From CAYUPI01 sp964446585 (GTDB taxonomy: Bacteria; Verrucomicrobiota; Verrucomicrobiia; Limisphaerales; UBA8199): DNA of 64,000 nucleotides. This document shows positions 25,640 to 34,207 of this stretch, in pieces; position 1 is the first letter of the stretch; every line of letters starts with the position of its first letter. Both the position numbers and the translations under genes were made by a program. The stretch lies in the NCBI GenBank assembly GCA_964446585.1, contig CAYUPI010000025.1, forward strand, positions 1-64,000, given 5' to 3'. Under the pieces are notes generated by a model that worked only from the letters and a program-made list of their open reading frames with translations, was not told the origin of the DNA and searched no databases.

Positions 25640-26509
25640 ATGAAGTACGTTCCTGCGTTTTCGGGACGAGTTGCCTTGTCTCTCCTCGCTACTATTGCCT
25701 TTAACTCATTCTCAGTCGTCCACGCTCAGATCCAGCCTGGGCAGGTTTTCGTTAAGGATGTGCAAGGTGTGGCTACGTACTCCAAGGACGGCAGATGGCT
25801 GCCGCTGAAAAAGAATTCGATTCTGACCCGCGGCGCAATCGTAAAGACCGGAGCTGAGGCAACTGCGGATCTAATCCTGCAATACAACGGTACGGTCCTG
25901 CGCCTCACCCCGAACTCCACCTTGAGTTTCGATAAGCTCACCAAGGAGTACGCAGGCGAAGAAACCATAACCGAGACAAGCTTAAACCTGCATTCCGGCG
26001 CGCTCGCTGGATCTCAGCGGAAGCTGGCGGTTCCTTCATTTTTCGAGATCAATACTCCCGGCGGGACCGCCACGATTAGAGGAACGGAATATTACGTCCG
26101 GGCCGATGGCGCAGTCGCAGTCAAGTCCGGTACGGTTGATGTGATCTATAACCTGCCGAACAACGGTGGCTCGGTCAAAGTGACGGTTGCGGCCGGGTAT
26201 TACTTTGACCCTTCCACCGGCCAGGTTTCAAAAATCCCGTCGGACTTCTACAACAACATCAAAGCACACATCGACACAGTCCGGAACAATGCCGAAGTTT
26301 TCAAAACGGGAGGAGCGACGGTGGTCGTCAAACCCGAAGCGGTACTCACACCCACCAAAGGTAACAATGGCGTCGGCAACGGCATCGACCCGCAGCCACC
26401 CGGAAATCCGCCGATCAACGACGGTCCGGGCACTGGACCAGGAAGTCCCGGCAATCGTCACCATGCCGGCAGCAATGCGCCGCGCAACCCCAATGTCAAA
26501 CCGCCTTGA
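25640..26509 (+). CDS. Secreted FecR-domain protein
   Basis: 289 residues with a signal peptide (LSLLATIAFNSFSVVHAQ). A FecR-type domain follows at about 45-190: GVATYSKDGRWLPLKKN, ADLILQYNGTVLRLTPNSTL, FFEINTPGGTATIRGTEYYV and SGTVDVIYNL. The C-terminus (about 225-289) is Gly/Pro/Asn-rich and disordered. Unlike classical FecR there is no N-terminal cytoplasmic anti-sigma part and no sigma gene beside it, so an envelope structural or adhesive role fits better than iron signalling. AGGGAGTC lies 10 nt before the ATG. Confidence 0.85.
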   Translation: MKYVPAFSGRVALSLLATIAFNSFSVVHAQIQPGQVFVKDVQGVATYSKDGRWLPLKKNSILTRGAIVKTGAEATADLILQYNGTVLRLTPNSTLSFDKLTKEYAGEETITETSLNLHSGALAGSQRKLAVPSFFEINTPGGTATIRGTEYYVRADGAVAVKSGTVDVIYNLPNNGGSVKVTVAAGYYFDPSTGQVSKIPSDFYNNIKAHIDTVRNNAEVFKTGGATVVVKPEAVLTPTKGNNGVGNGIDPQPPGNPPINDGPGTGPGSPGNRHHAGSNAPRNPNVKPP

Positions 26510-26652
26510 CCCGAAGCAATCGGCTGCGGAAGGGCTGCAGATCTGGACGTAGAGGGTAGATAGCTTTGCTCGCGGTTCGTTCTTCTCTGACCCTTGTTCT
26601 TGGCGACTCCGTAGACAGGACTGCCCCCAGACAACGCTTTCGAAAAGCCCGC

Positions 26653-27111
26653 TCAGCTCGCGTTTTGCGAGGCCGCGAAGCGATTGAATCGTTCGTCCAG
26701 CCAACACTTCCGCACGTCGTCCAACAGCCGCACGAGATCTTCAAATGCGTGCGGCTTGACGCGATAATCATGGACGCCAAGTTCGCGGGACTTGTGAATA
26801 TCATCCTCGAGCTTCGAAGCGGTCAGCACAACCACAGGCAAAGTGTCGAATTGAGGATGCGCACGCAGCCACGCAAGCACATCGAAGCCGTCCATTAAAG
26901 GCATTTTCAGGTCGAGCAGCAACAGCCCAGGCAGCGGATGCTTCTCTCGCTGAGAAAACTGGCCTTTGCCCTCGAGGTAATCGACGACCTCCTGTCCGTT
27001 GCGTACGACGAAAAGTGGATTTTGGAAGCCGGAACTGTCGAAGGCACGCCGCATCAGGAAGATGTCGTTCGTGTCGTCTTCAGCCAGCAAAATGGGGACG
27101 TGATCCAACAT
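26653..27111 (-). CDS. Single-domain response regulator
   Basis: 152 residues, one receiver domain: acidic pocket E11-D12-D13, phospho-acceptor D67 in LLLLDLKMP, T97 and K119 (RVKPHAFE). It has no output domain and matches the Rcp1-like receivers that act by protein contact in phosphorelays. There is no histidine kinase in the neighbourhood, so the partner is unknown. It is convergent with the FecR gene and divergent from the large fusion gene at 27240. Confidence 0.92.
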   Translation of the reverse strand: MLDHVPILLAEDDTNDIFLMRRAFDSSGFQNPLFVVRNGQEVVDYLEGKGQFSQREKHPLPGLLLLDLKMPLMDGFDVLAWLRAHPQFDTLPVVVLTASKLEDDIHKSRELGVHDYRVKPHAFEDLVRLLDDVRKCWLDERFNRFAASQNAS

Positions 27112-27239
27112 GGTCTGAAACTCCGTTATTAATGGTATAGCGCTTACAATCTTTCAATGAATTTACTCTTCCACAGAACCAGAAGCAAAACAACTTTCAT
27201 TTTCCTCGCCTCTATTTTCCAACGGCCTATTTTTGCATC

Positions 27240-30200
27240 GTGATCCGTTTGCATGGCACGCTCGCGGGAGTGGCAGCGGCGGCGCTTCTCTGCGCCCCAA
27301 TGACCGCCGGCAGCAGCCCGGAGGCTGACGGCAATCGGCTCACTTACCTCGACGAAAACGATCCATTCTATGTCGGCCGCGACTTTCCGCGTCTGGTCGC
27401 TCCTCAATGGATTGGCGAGGCCGGCGTGGAAGCCGTTGTGGTGCTTGGGATCGACGATATGACCCAGCCCGAGCGCTGGGAAAGCTACCTACGGCCAATT
27501 CTGGAGCGGCTCAAGCAAATCGATGGAGGCGAGCCCGTGAGTATCATGACGGTGAAAGTGGACCCGCAGCATCCACAGCTCCAGGCCTGGTTGAAGGAGG
27601 GGCTATCCCTTGAGACACACACCCTGACGCATCCGTGTCCTTGCCTGGCGAAGGGCGATCTCCAATTCGCGGCGACGAACTACCAGGAATGCGTCGAATT
27701 AATGAATCGCGTGCCCGGCAACCGGCCAGTGGCGTTCCGCATGCCGTGCTGCGACTCGATGAACACGCCAAGCCCGCGCTTTTTCTCCGAGATATTCAAC
27801 CGCGTCAATTCCCAGGGCCTGTTCCTAACCATCGATTCCTCGGTCATGAATCTGTTTACGACAAATGACCCGTCTCTGCCGCGCTCGCTCGTGCTCGAGG
27901 CCGGGCACCGCGAGCGGTTCCGCAAGTACTTGCCCTTTTCGTCGTTTGAGACCGTGATCGAAGATTACCCGTATCCTTATGTTGTCGGGAAACTTTGCTG
28001 GGAATTTCCAGCGGTGGTGCCAAGCGATTGGGAAGCGCAACATCTGCACGGCACAAACAACCCGGCGACTGTGGCGGATTGGAAAGCGGCCCTGGATGCA
28101 ACAGTCGCGAAACAAGGGACAATGAATCTGATTTTTCATCCGCACGGCTGGATCCGCCCCGAACAGATTGTTGAACTGATCGACTACGCCGTTCAACGCT
28201 ACGCTCACAGAATCAAGTTTCTCAACTTTCGAGAGGCTCAGGAGCGGCTGGACAGGAATCTCCTGCATGGCACGCCGCTGCGCGCCGCTAATGGCGAGGA
28301 CAACGGCGTGAGACTGCTGGACCTGAATGGGGATGGTTTCTTGGACGTGGTCCTGGCGAATGAGCAGCGAACTGAAACATGGCTTTGGCTCCCGCAACGA
28401 CGCACTTGGGAAACCAACTCGTTTCCGGTTCCGCTGGTCGTCCGCGATCAGAAAGGACAACGGGTGGAGACCGGCGTGCGGTTTGGGATCATTCGCCCAG
28501 GCCGCGTCTCCGCGATTGTCGGCACCCCGGCCCGAAAACAGGCGTGGACATTCAACGGGAGGGGGTGGGCGGCAGACGATGAGTTGCTCAATGGATTGTA
28601 TCTTTACGAGAAACCGGTGTTGACGGCGGCGCCGGATTCCGCAGGCGTGTTGCGGGATCATGGCGTGCGCTTCCGCGATCTTGATCTGGATGGCCGTTGC
28701 GAATTGATCGTCGCCAACGATTCTCAAAACGCCGTGTTCGGGTGGTCAGAAGAAAACAAGAGCTGGAAACGCCTCGCGTATTCGTTGCCAGGACACACAG
28801 CTATCGTCGATGCGGCGGGCCGCGATAACGGGCTGCGATTCGTGGACGTCAACGGAGACGGCTTTGCCGATGTGCTGTTCTCGAACGAAGAGCGATACTC
28901 GCTCCACCTGTTCATCCCGGAAGTGTATCTCGGATTTCGCAAAGGATGGTCGCGAGAGGTGCTGTCCGGAAAACGGGGCGACTTCGGCGAAATGCCAATG
29001 ATCACGCGCAACGGGAGCAACAATGGCGCCTGGGTGCGTGATCGAACGCTCTGGGTCCAAAACGAGGACACGGCCACCCTGCCGGACAAAGTCGAGCGTC
29101 GTTCGTTTGATTCGTTGCTGGCGGGACTTCAGCCACCGCCGCTCTCGCCCGAGGATTCCCTCAAAGCTATTCACGTCCCGGCGGGCTTTAAAGTGGAGTT
29201 GGTGGCCCACGAACCGCTAGTCCAGGATCCCATTGCTTTTGACTGGGGCGCCGACGGAAAGCTGTGGGTCGTCGAGATGGGCGATTATCCATTAGGAGTG
29301 GACGGGAAAGGAAAAGCCGGCGGAATTGTCCGTTTTCTGGAGGACACAAACCACGATGGCGTCTATGACAAATCAACCGTCTTTCTAGATGGGCTAAATT
29401 TTCCGACAGGCGTCCTGCCGTGGGGCCGTGGAGTAATTGTCAGTGCCGCGCCGGAGATTTTTTATGCGGAGGACACAGATGGCGATGGCCGCGCGGACGT
29501 CCGGAAAGCGCTGTTTACCGGTTTTCGAGAAGGCAACCAGCAGCATCGGCTGAATGGTTTCGAATATGGTTTGGACAATTGGCTTTACGGCGCCAACGGC
29601 GACAGTGGCGGTCGGGTGCGCTCCGTTCTAACCGGCCAGACCGTGAGCATCAACGGTCGCGACTTCCGCTTTCGGCCCGCGGAAGGGGCGTTCGAGACCC
29701 AGGCCGGCAACGCCCAATACGGGCGCCACCGCGATGATTGGGGCAATTGGTTTGGCAACAATAACAGTGCCTGGCTCTGGCACTATTTTGTCCCGGAACA
29801 TTACCTTGCACGCAATCCGCATCTGGCAGTCCGCACCACGAAACGGATGCTAGCCAATTACCGGAATGGCTCGCGAGTATTCTTCGCGTCGCGGGCAATG
29901 CAACGATTCAATGACATCGGCATGTTTGGACACGTGACCTCTGCGTGCAGTCCTGTGCCCTATCGGGACGAGTTATTCGGCGCGGAGTTCGCAAACAGCG
30001 TCTTCGTTTGTGAGCCAGTGTACAATCTGGTCCACCGCGAGATTCTTGAACCCAAAGGTGTCAGTTTTAGCAGCCATCGCGCCGCCGGCGAAGAACAGAG
30101 CGAATTTCTCGCCTCCACTGACAATTGGTTCCGCCCCGTCATGGCGAAAACAGGGCCCGACGGCGCGCTTTACATCGCCGATATGTACCGGTTGGTCATC

Positions 30201-32036
30201 GAGCATCCGGAATGGATACCCGATGACGTCAAACATCACCTCGATTTGCGGGCAGGGCACGACAAGGGACGCATTTATCGAGTCTATCCCGAAGGTGTGT
30301 CATTGCGGAAAACTCCCCGCCTGGATCAGCTCGATGGGGCGAGCCTGGTGGCCGCGCTCGACAGTCCCAATGGCTGGCAGCGTGACACAGTGCAGCGCCT
30401 CCTCGTGGAACACGCCGACAAGGCTGCCCTAAAACTCTTGAAAGCTCTGCTCGAACACAGCGAGCACCCAAAGACGCGGCTGCAGGCTCTGGGCGCGCTC
30501 GAAGGTCGCGCGGGCCTTATGCCCGAGCTAATCCAATCAGCCCTGGGGGATTCACACCCGGCCGTCCGCGAATTGGCTGTCCGCTTCAGCGAGCCTTGGC
30601 TGAAGCAAGCCATGCCGGATAAATCTCGCAAGTCACCTGTAGTGGCGAATGCTCCTGCCGCGCCCCATGCGCTCACTGATGCCCTGCTGAAGTTAGTGGA
30701 TGACCCGGCGATTCGTGTTCGCTACCAACTGGCTTTCTCACTCGGGGAATGGAACGACCCGCAGGCCGCACTGGCCCTCGCCAAAATCGCATTCCGGGAC
30801 GCAGAAGACCCGGATATGCAAATGGCCATCCTGAGTTCCGCTCCCCGCCACCTGAGTGGCATGCTGGCGGCCGTCTGTGAGGCTCCCGCCGAACAGGGTG
30901 CGAATTTACTCGACAAATTGCTCGCTTTGGCCGCGGCGATGAACGACGAGCGCTCATTGGCCGACGCGCTGGCCAGGCTCATTCAAACGGGAAGTGGCGT
31001 TGATACACAGGGGCAATTCGCCGCTCTGGCCGGTGTGTTGGACGCGCTCGATCGGCGCGGCCAGACGCTGGCCGGCCTTCACCAGGAGTCCCACGGCCAA
31101 TTGCGGGCAGTGATCGAACGGCTCGACGGACTTTTTGCAGATGCTCGTGCCCGAGTCAAAAAACAATCCGCCAGTGATGAGATTCAGCCCGGCCTCGTCA
31201 CCGCTCTCGGTTTGCTGGGGCGCGGCCGGACGGAGCGCGAAGCGGACCTGGAGGCAATGGCCGGGTTGCTTCAGCCGCGCTTTCCTGTCGTCGTTCAGGA
31301 GGCAGCTCTGGCGGGGCTGCGACGGGCCGAAGGGAAGCACGTCGCCGAACTGCTAATTGGCAAATGGCAAGTTAGTAGTCCAACCTTGCGGCCCGATCTT
31401 TTGGACACGCTCTTCCTTAGACGCGAATGGATTCAAGTCCTGCTGGATGCAATTGAGCGGGGGCGAATTCCTGCCGGCCAGCTCGGCCTGGCTGGCCAGC
31501 AGAAGTTGCTCAAACATGACCAGGATTCAATTCGCGCGCGTGCCGCAAAACTCTTTTGCGGCGCCGATACCGACCGTCGGAAAGTCGTGGATTCCTACAA
31601 CCAAGTCGCGAGACTTAAGGGCGATCCACAGCATGGAGCCGCCTTGTTCCAACAAAATTGCGCGATGTGCCATGAAGTCCGGGACGGCCGCCCACAAGTC
31701 GGTCCGGATCTGGGTGCGCTCGCGGACAAATCGGTCGAGACGCTGCTCATTGCGATTTTCGATCCGAACCGTGCCGTCGAGGCGCGTTATGTCAATTACA
31801 CGGCCGTCGCCAAACACGACCGGGAGTTCAGTGGTGTCATTGCCTCCGAGACCGCAAGCAGCATTACTCTGCGCTCCCCCAGCGGCGAAGAAACCATCTT
31901 GCGGAATGACCTTGAGCAGCTCACCAGCTCCGGCCTGTCGCTGATGCCGGAGGGATTCGAAAATATCCTTACTCCGCAGGACGCAGCCGATTTGATTGCC
32001 TACGTCGCGGCGCGGACACCGTTGAAAACTAATTGA
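27240..32036 (+). CDS. Deacetylase/FG-GAP/PVC dehydrogenase/HEAT/cytochrome c fusion
   Basis: 1598 residues from GTG 27240, with a signal peptide (LAGVAAAALLCAPMTAG). Modules in order: a polysaccharide-deacetylase-like domain (about 50-335) with GIDD (D72-D73) and HTLTH (H127, H131), the metal-site pattern of that family; FG-GAP/VCBS repeats (about 345-620; DLNGDGFLDVV, DLDLDGRCELIV, DVNGDGFADVL); a Pirellula/Verrucomicrobium-type membrane-bound dehydrogenase beta-propeller (about 640-1020); HEAT-like helices (about 1030-1330); and a C-terminal haem domain with CAMCH at 1474-1478 and VGPDLGALADKSVETLL. Likely periplasmic carbohydrate oxidation coupled to electron transfer (inference). The permease gene follows 36 bp later. 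Confidence 0.88.
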   Translation: MIRLHGTLAGVAAAALLCAPMTAGSSPEADGNRLTYLDENDPFYVGRDFPRLVAPQWIGEAGVEAVVVLGIDDMTQPERWESYLRPILERLKQIDGGEPVSIMTVKVDPQHPQLQAWLKEGLSLETHTLTHPCPCLAKGDLQFAATNYQECVELMNRVPGNRPVAFRMPCCDSMNTPSPRFFSEIFNRVNSQGLFLTIDSSVMNLFTTNDPSLPRSLVLEAGHRERFRKYLPFSSFETVIEDYPYPYVVGKLCWEFPAVVPSDWEAQHLHGTNNPATVADWKAALDATVAKQGTMNLIFHPHGWIRPEQIVELIDYAVQRYAHRIKFLNFREAQERLDRNLLHGTPLRAANGEDNGVRLLDLNGDGFLDVVLANEQRTETWLWLPQRRTWETNSFPVPLVVRDQKGQRVETGVRFGIIRPGRVSAIVGTPARKQAWTFNGRGWAADDELLNGLYLYEKPVLTAAPDSAGVLRDHGVRFRDLDLDGRCELIVANDSQNAVFGWSEENKSWKRLAYSLPGHTAIVDAAGRDNGLRFVDVNGDGFADVLFSNEERYSLHLFIPEVYLGFRKGWSREVLSGKRGDFGEMPMITRNGSNNGAWVRDRTLWVQNEDTATLPDKVERRSFDSLLAGLQPPPLSPEDSLKAIHVPAGFKVELVAHEPLVQDPIAFDWGADGKLWVVEMGDYPLGVDGKGKAGGIVRFLEDTNHDGVYDKSTVFLDGLNFPTGVLPWGRGVIVSAAPEIFYAEDTDGDGRADVRKALFTGFREGNQQHRLNGFEYGLDNWLYGANGDSGGRVRSVLTGQTVSINGRDFRFRPAEGAFETQAGNAQYGRHRDDWGNWFGNNNSAWLWHYFVPEHYLARNPHLAVRTTKRMLANYRNGSRVFFASRAMQRFNDIGMFGHVTSACSPVPYRDELFGAEFANSVFVCEPVYNLVHREILEPKGVSFSSHRAAGEEQSEFLASTDNWFRPVMAKTGPDGALYIADMYRLVIEHPEWIPDDVKHHLDLRAGHDKGRIYRVYPEGVSLRKTPRLDQLDGASLVAALDSPNGWQRDTVQRLLVEHADKAALKLLKALLEHSEHPKTRLQALGALEGRAGLMPELIQSALGDSHPAVRELAVRFSEPWLKQAMPDKSRKSPVVANAPAAPHALTDALLKLVDDPAIRVRYQLAFSLGEWNDPQAALALAKIAFRDAEDPDMQMAILSSAPRHLSGMLAAVCEAPAEQGANLLDKLLALAAAMNDERSLADALARLIQTGSGVDTQGQFAALAGVLDALDRRGQTLAGLHQESHGQLRAVIERLDGLFADARARVKKQSASDEIQPGLVTALGLLGRGRTEREADLEAMAGLLQPRFPVVVQEAALAGLRRAEGKHVAELLIGKWQVSSPTLRPDLLDTLFLRREWIQVLLDAIERGRIPAGQLGLAGQQKLLKHDQDSIRARAAKLFCGADTDRRKVVDSYNQVARLKGDPQHGAALFQQNCAMCHEVRDGRPQVGPDLGALADKSVETLLIAIFDPNRAVEARYVNYTAVAKHDREFSGVIASETASSITLRSPSGEETILRNDLEQLTSSGLSLMPEGFENILTPQDAADLIAYVAARTPLKTN

Positions 32037-32072
32037 TGACGAGAACGGCCACAACCTCCAGACTCGGACCGT

Positions 32073-33137
32073 ATGACTCGGATGTCCTCACCGGACCAGC
32101 GCGGGCAAAAAGCGAGTGAAGGAATGGCGGCTGCCGAGCGCCGGCCGGCTGTATCTCTCCTGGCGAGGTGGTGGGGCACTCCCGCAACTCGCGCCCTGGC
32201 AGCGCTGGGATTTGTAGTGGTCATCGGCTGTATCTTCAACGCCGATGGCGCGTTTCTGAAAATGGGCACCCACCGCGACGCGCTACGGCAGGCATCGGTG
32301 TTCGGGATTCTGGCCTGCGGCATGACGCTGGTGATCATCAGTGGCGGGATCGATTTGGCGGTGGCCAGCGTGCTGGCGCTCGTGGCTGTGGCGTTTTCCT
32401 TAATAAGCATTCATTGGGGATGGCCGCCCTGGGTTTCGATTCCGCTCTGCCTGCTGATGGGGCTGGCATGCGGCGCAGTTTCCGGTGGATTGACGGCCTG
32501 GTTTGGCATTCAACCGTTTATTTCGACGTTGGCAATGATGGTGTTTGCGCGTGGGTTGGCCAAAACCATCGCCGGTGGAAAAAAAGTTTCCACGATCGTT
32601 CAAGCGCCGGATGGCAGCTATCACCAGGCGGCGGTGCCTGGCATTTTCAAGCATATCGACAGCCGCGTTCTGGGTGGCAACGTGGCCGTCGTCTCTGTGA
32701 TCTTTCTTGTCTGCGCCGGGTTGGCCTGGCTGGCGCTCTCGCGCCATTTCGTGGGCCGCCAGCTCTACGCCATCGGCGGAAATGAAGAGGCTGCCCGGTT
32801 GTCCGGGGTTCGCGTGCAACTAACGAAAATCTTCGCTTATGCCGCAAGCGGGCTGTTCGCTGCCGTGGCCGGCATTTGCCAGGCAGCACAGGAGCAACAG
32901 GGCGACCCGGAAACAGGCATCGGCTACGAATTAACCGCGATTGCGATTGTTGTCATCGGCGGCACGACGTTGAGCGGGGGCCGCGGCGGAATCGGCTTAA
33001 CTCTACTCGGCATGCTGACGATTGGGTACCTGGAAAAAATACTGAGCATTAACGCGGTGCCCGAAGCCAGCCGCCTGATGTTGACAGGGGCGATCATTGT
33101 AATTGCAGTGGTGGCCCAGCGACGATGTCCACGGTAA
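32073..33137 (+). CDS. Sugar ABC transporter permease (RbsC type)
   Basis: 354 residues with eight to ten hydrophobic segments. RbsC-family marks are GGIDLAVASVLALVAV (canonical GGIDLSVGS), the EAA-like cytoplasmic loop IGGNEEAARLSGV, and IGGTTLSGGRGGIGLTLLG. A hydrophilic N-terminus of about 45 residues precedes the first helix. It overlaps the open frame upstream of the binding-protein gene and is co-directional with it. No ATP-binding (RbsA-like) gene is adjacent, so an ATPase encoded elsewhere must energise it, if it is functional. Confidence 0.9.
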   Translation: MTRMSSPDQRGQKASEGMAAAERRPAVSLLARWWGTPATRALAALGFVVVIGCIFNADGAFLKMGTHRDALRQASVFGILACGMTLVIISGGIDLAVASVLALVAVAFSLISIHWGWPPWVSIPLCLLMGLACGAVSGGLTAWFGIQPFISTLAMMVFARGLAKTIAGGKKVSTIVQAPDGSYHQAAVPGIFKHIDSRVLGGNVAVVSVIFLVCAGLAWLALSRHFVGRQLYAIGGNEEAARLSGVRVQLTKIFAYAASGLFAAVAGICQAAQEQQGDPETGIGYELTAIAIVVIGGTTLSGGRGGIGLTLLGMLTIGYLEKILSINAVPEASRLMLTGAIIVIAVVAQRRCPR

Positions 33138-33223
33138 CTCGAAGTGTCGAGACCAGGGTCTCACTCGCGCCGGTTCTTTTCACTTTGCAACCGCTAGTCG
33201 AACCGCTATCCAGAAGCACACTT

Positions 33224-34207
33224 ATGCGGTATCAAGAGCGCCGTTTCCTTTTTCTCATCATTATCGCCCTGGTGGGCGCCGGACTATGGGTTACCGGTTG
33301 CAACAAATCTGAACCCAACGTCCCGAGCAGCGCCGGAGGCCAGAAAAAGGCCAAAACCAGCTACACGATTGGCATGAGCCAATGCAACCTGGGCGAACCT
33401 TGGCGGGTTGAAATGAACGCGCAGATTAAGGCCGCCGCCGACAAACATCCCATTCTTAAAGTAATCTTCAAAGACGCTCAGAATGACACCCTCAAACAGC
33501 GCGCGCACGTCGAGGAATTCGTCAGCGCAGGTGTGGACTTGCTCATCATTAGTCCCAAGGAGGCCCAGCCTTTGACCGAGCCGGTGGCCCGAGCCATGGA
33601 CGCCCACATACCCGTCATCGTGTTGGATCGCAGCCTGCTCGGAGACAAATTCACGTGTTTCATTGGGGCCGACAATGTGAAGATCGGCCGCGCGGCTGGG
33701 CAATGGGTCGCCAAAAAACTGGGCGCCAAAGGCAAAGTAGTAGAACTGAAAGGCCTGATGACCTCGACGCCAGGCGGGGACCGGAACCGAGGCTTCCGCG
33801 AGGGCATTGCCGGCTCAAACATCGAGGTAATTTTCGAAGCGGACATGAAATGGCTCGAGCCTGACGCGCGCAAAGAGATGGAGTCGGCGCTCGCTCGATT
33901 TCCGAAGATTGACTGCGTCTATGCCCATAATGATCCGGGCGCGCACGGCGCCTATCTCGCCGCGCAAGCCGCCGGGCGGGAGAAGGAGATGATATTTGTC
34001 GGGATCGACGCCTTGCCACAGGAAGGGGTTGCTTATGTGAAACAGGGCATCCTGGACGCCACTTTCCAATATCCGACCGGCGGCGCGGAAGCGATTGCAA
34101 CAGCCCTTAAGATCTTCAACGGCGAAACTGTGGCGAACACGATCACGCTCGGCTCTCGGGTTTTTGATAAGGAAAACGTGGCGGCGGGAGGGATGGAGTT
34201 GAAATGA
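33224..34207 (+). CDS. Sugar-binding lipoprotein of ABC transporter
   Basis: The start is chosen at ATG 33224 (MRYQERRFLFLIIIALVGAG), giving a lipoprotein signal with lipobox VTGC. About 327 residues of the periplasmic-binding protein 4 (RbsB-like) fold: TIGMSQCNLGEPWR, VDLLIISPKEAQPLTEPV, HIPVIVLDRSLLGDKFTCFIG, CVYAHNDPGAHGAYLAA and FVGIDALPQEGVAYVK. It binds a sugar in the periplasm for the RbsC-type permease upstream. Its stop overlaps the start of the GH172 gene (ATGA), so transport and hydrolysis are probably co-expressed. Confidence 0.92.
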   Translation: MRYQERRFLFLIIIALVGAGLWVTGCNKSEPNVPSSAGGQKKAKTSYTIGMSQCNLGEPWRVEMNAQIKAAADKHPILKVIFKDAQNDTLKQRAHVEEFVSAGVDLLIISPKEAQPLTEPVARAMDAHIPVIVLDRSLLGDKFTCFIGADNVKIGRAAGQWVAKKLGAKGKVVELKGLMTSTPGGDRNRGFREGIAGSNIEVIFEADMKWLEPDARKEMESALARFPKIDCVYAHNDPGAHGAYLAAQAAGREKEMIFVGIDALPQEGVAYVKQGILDATFQYPTGGAEAIATALKIFNGETVANTITLGSRVFDKENVAAGGMELK

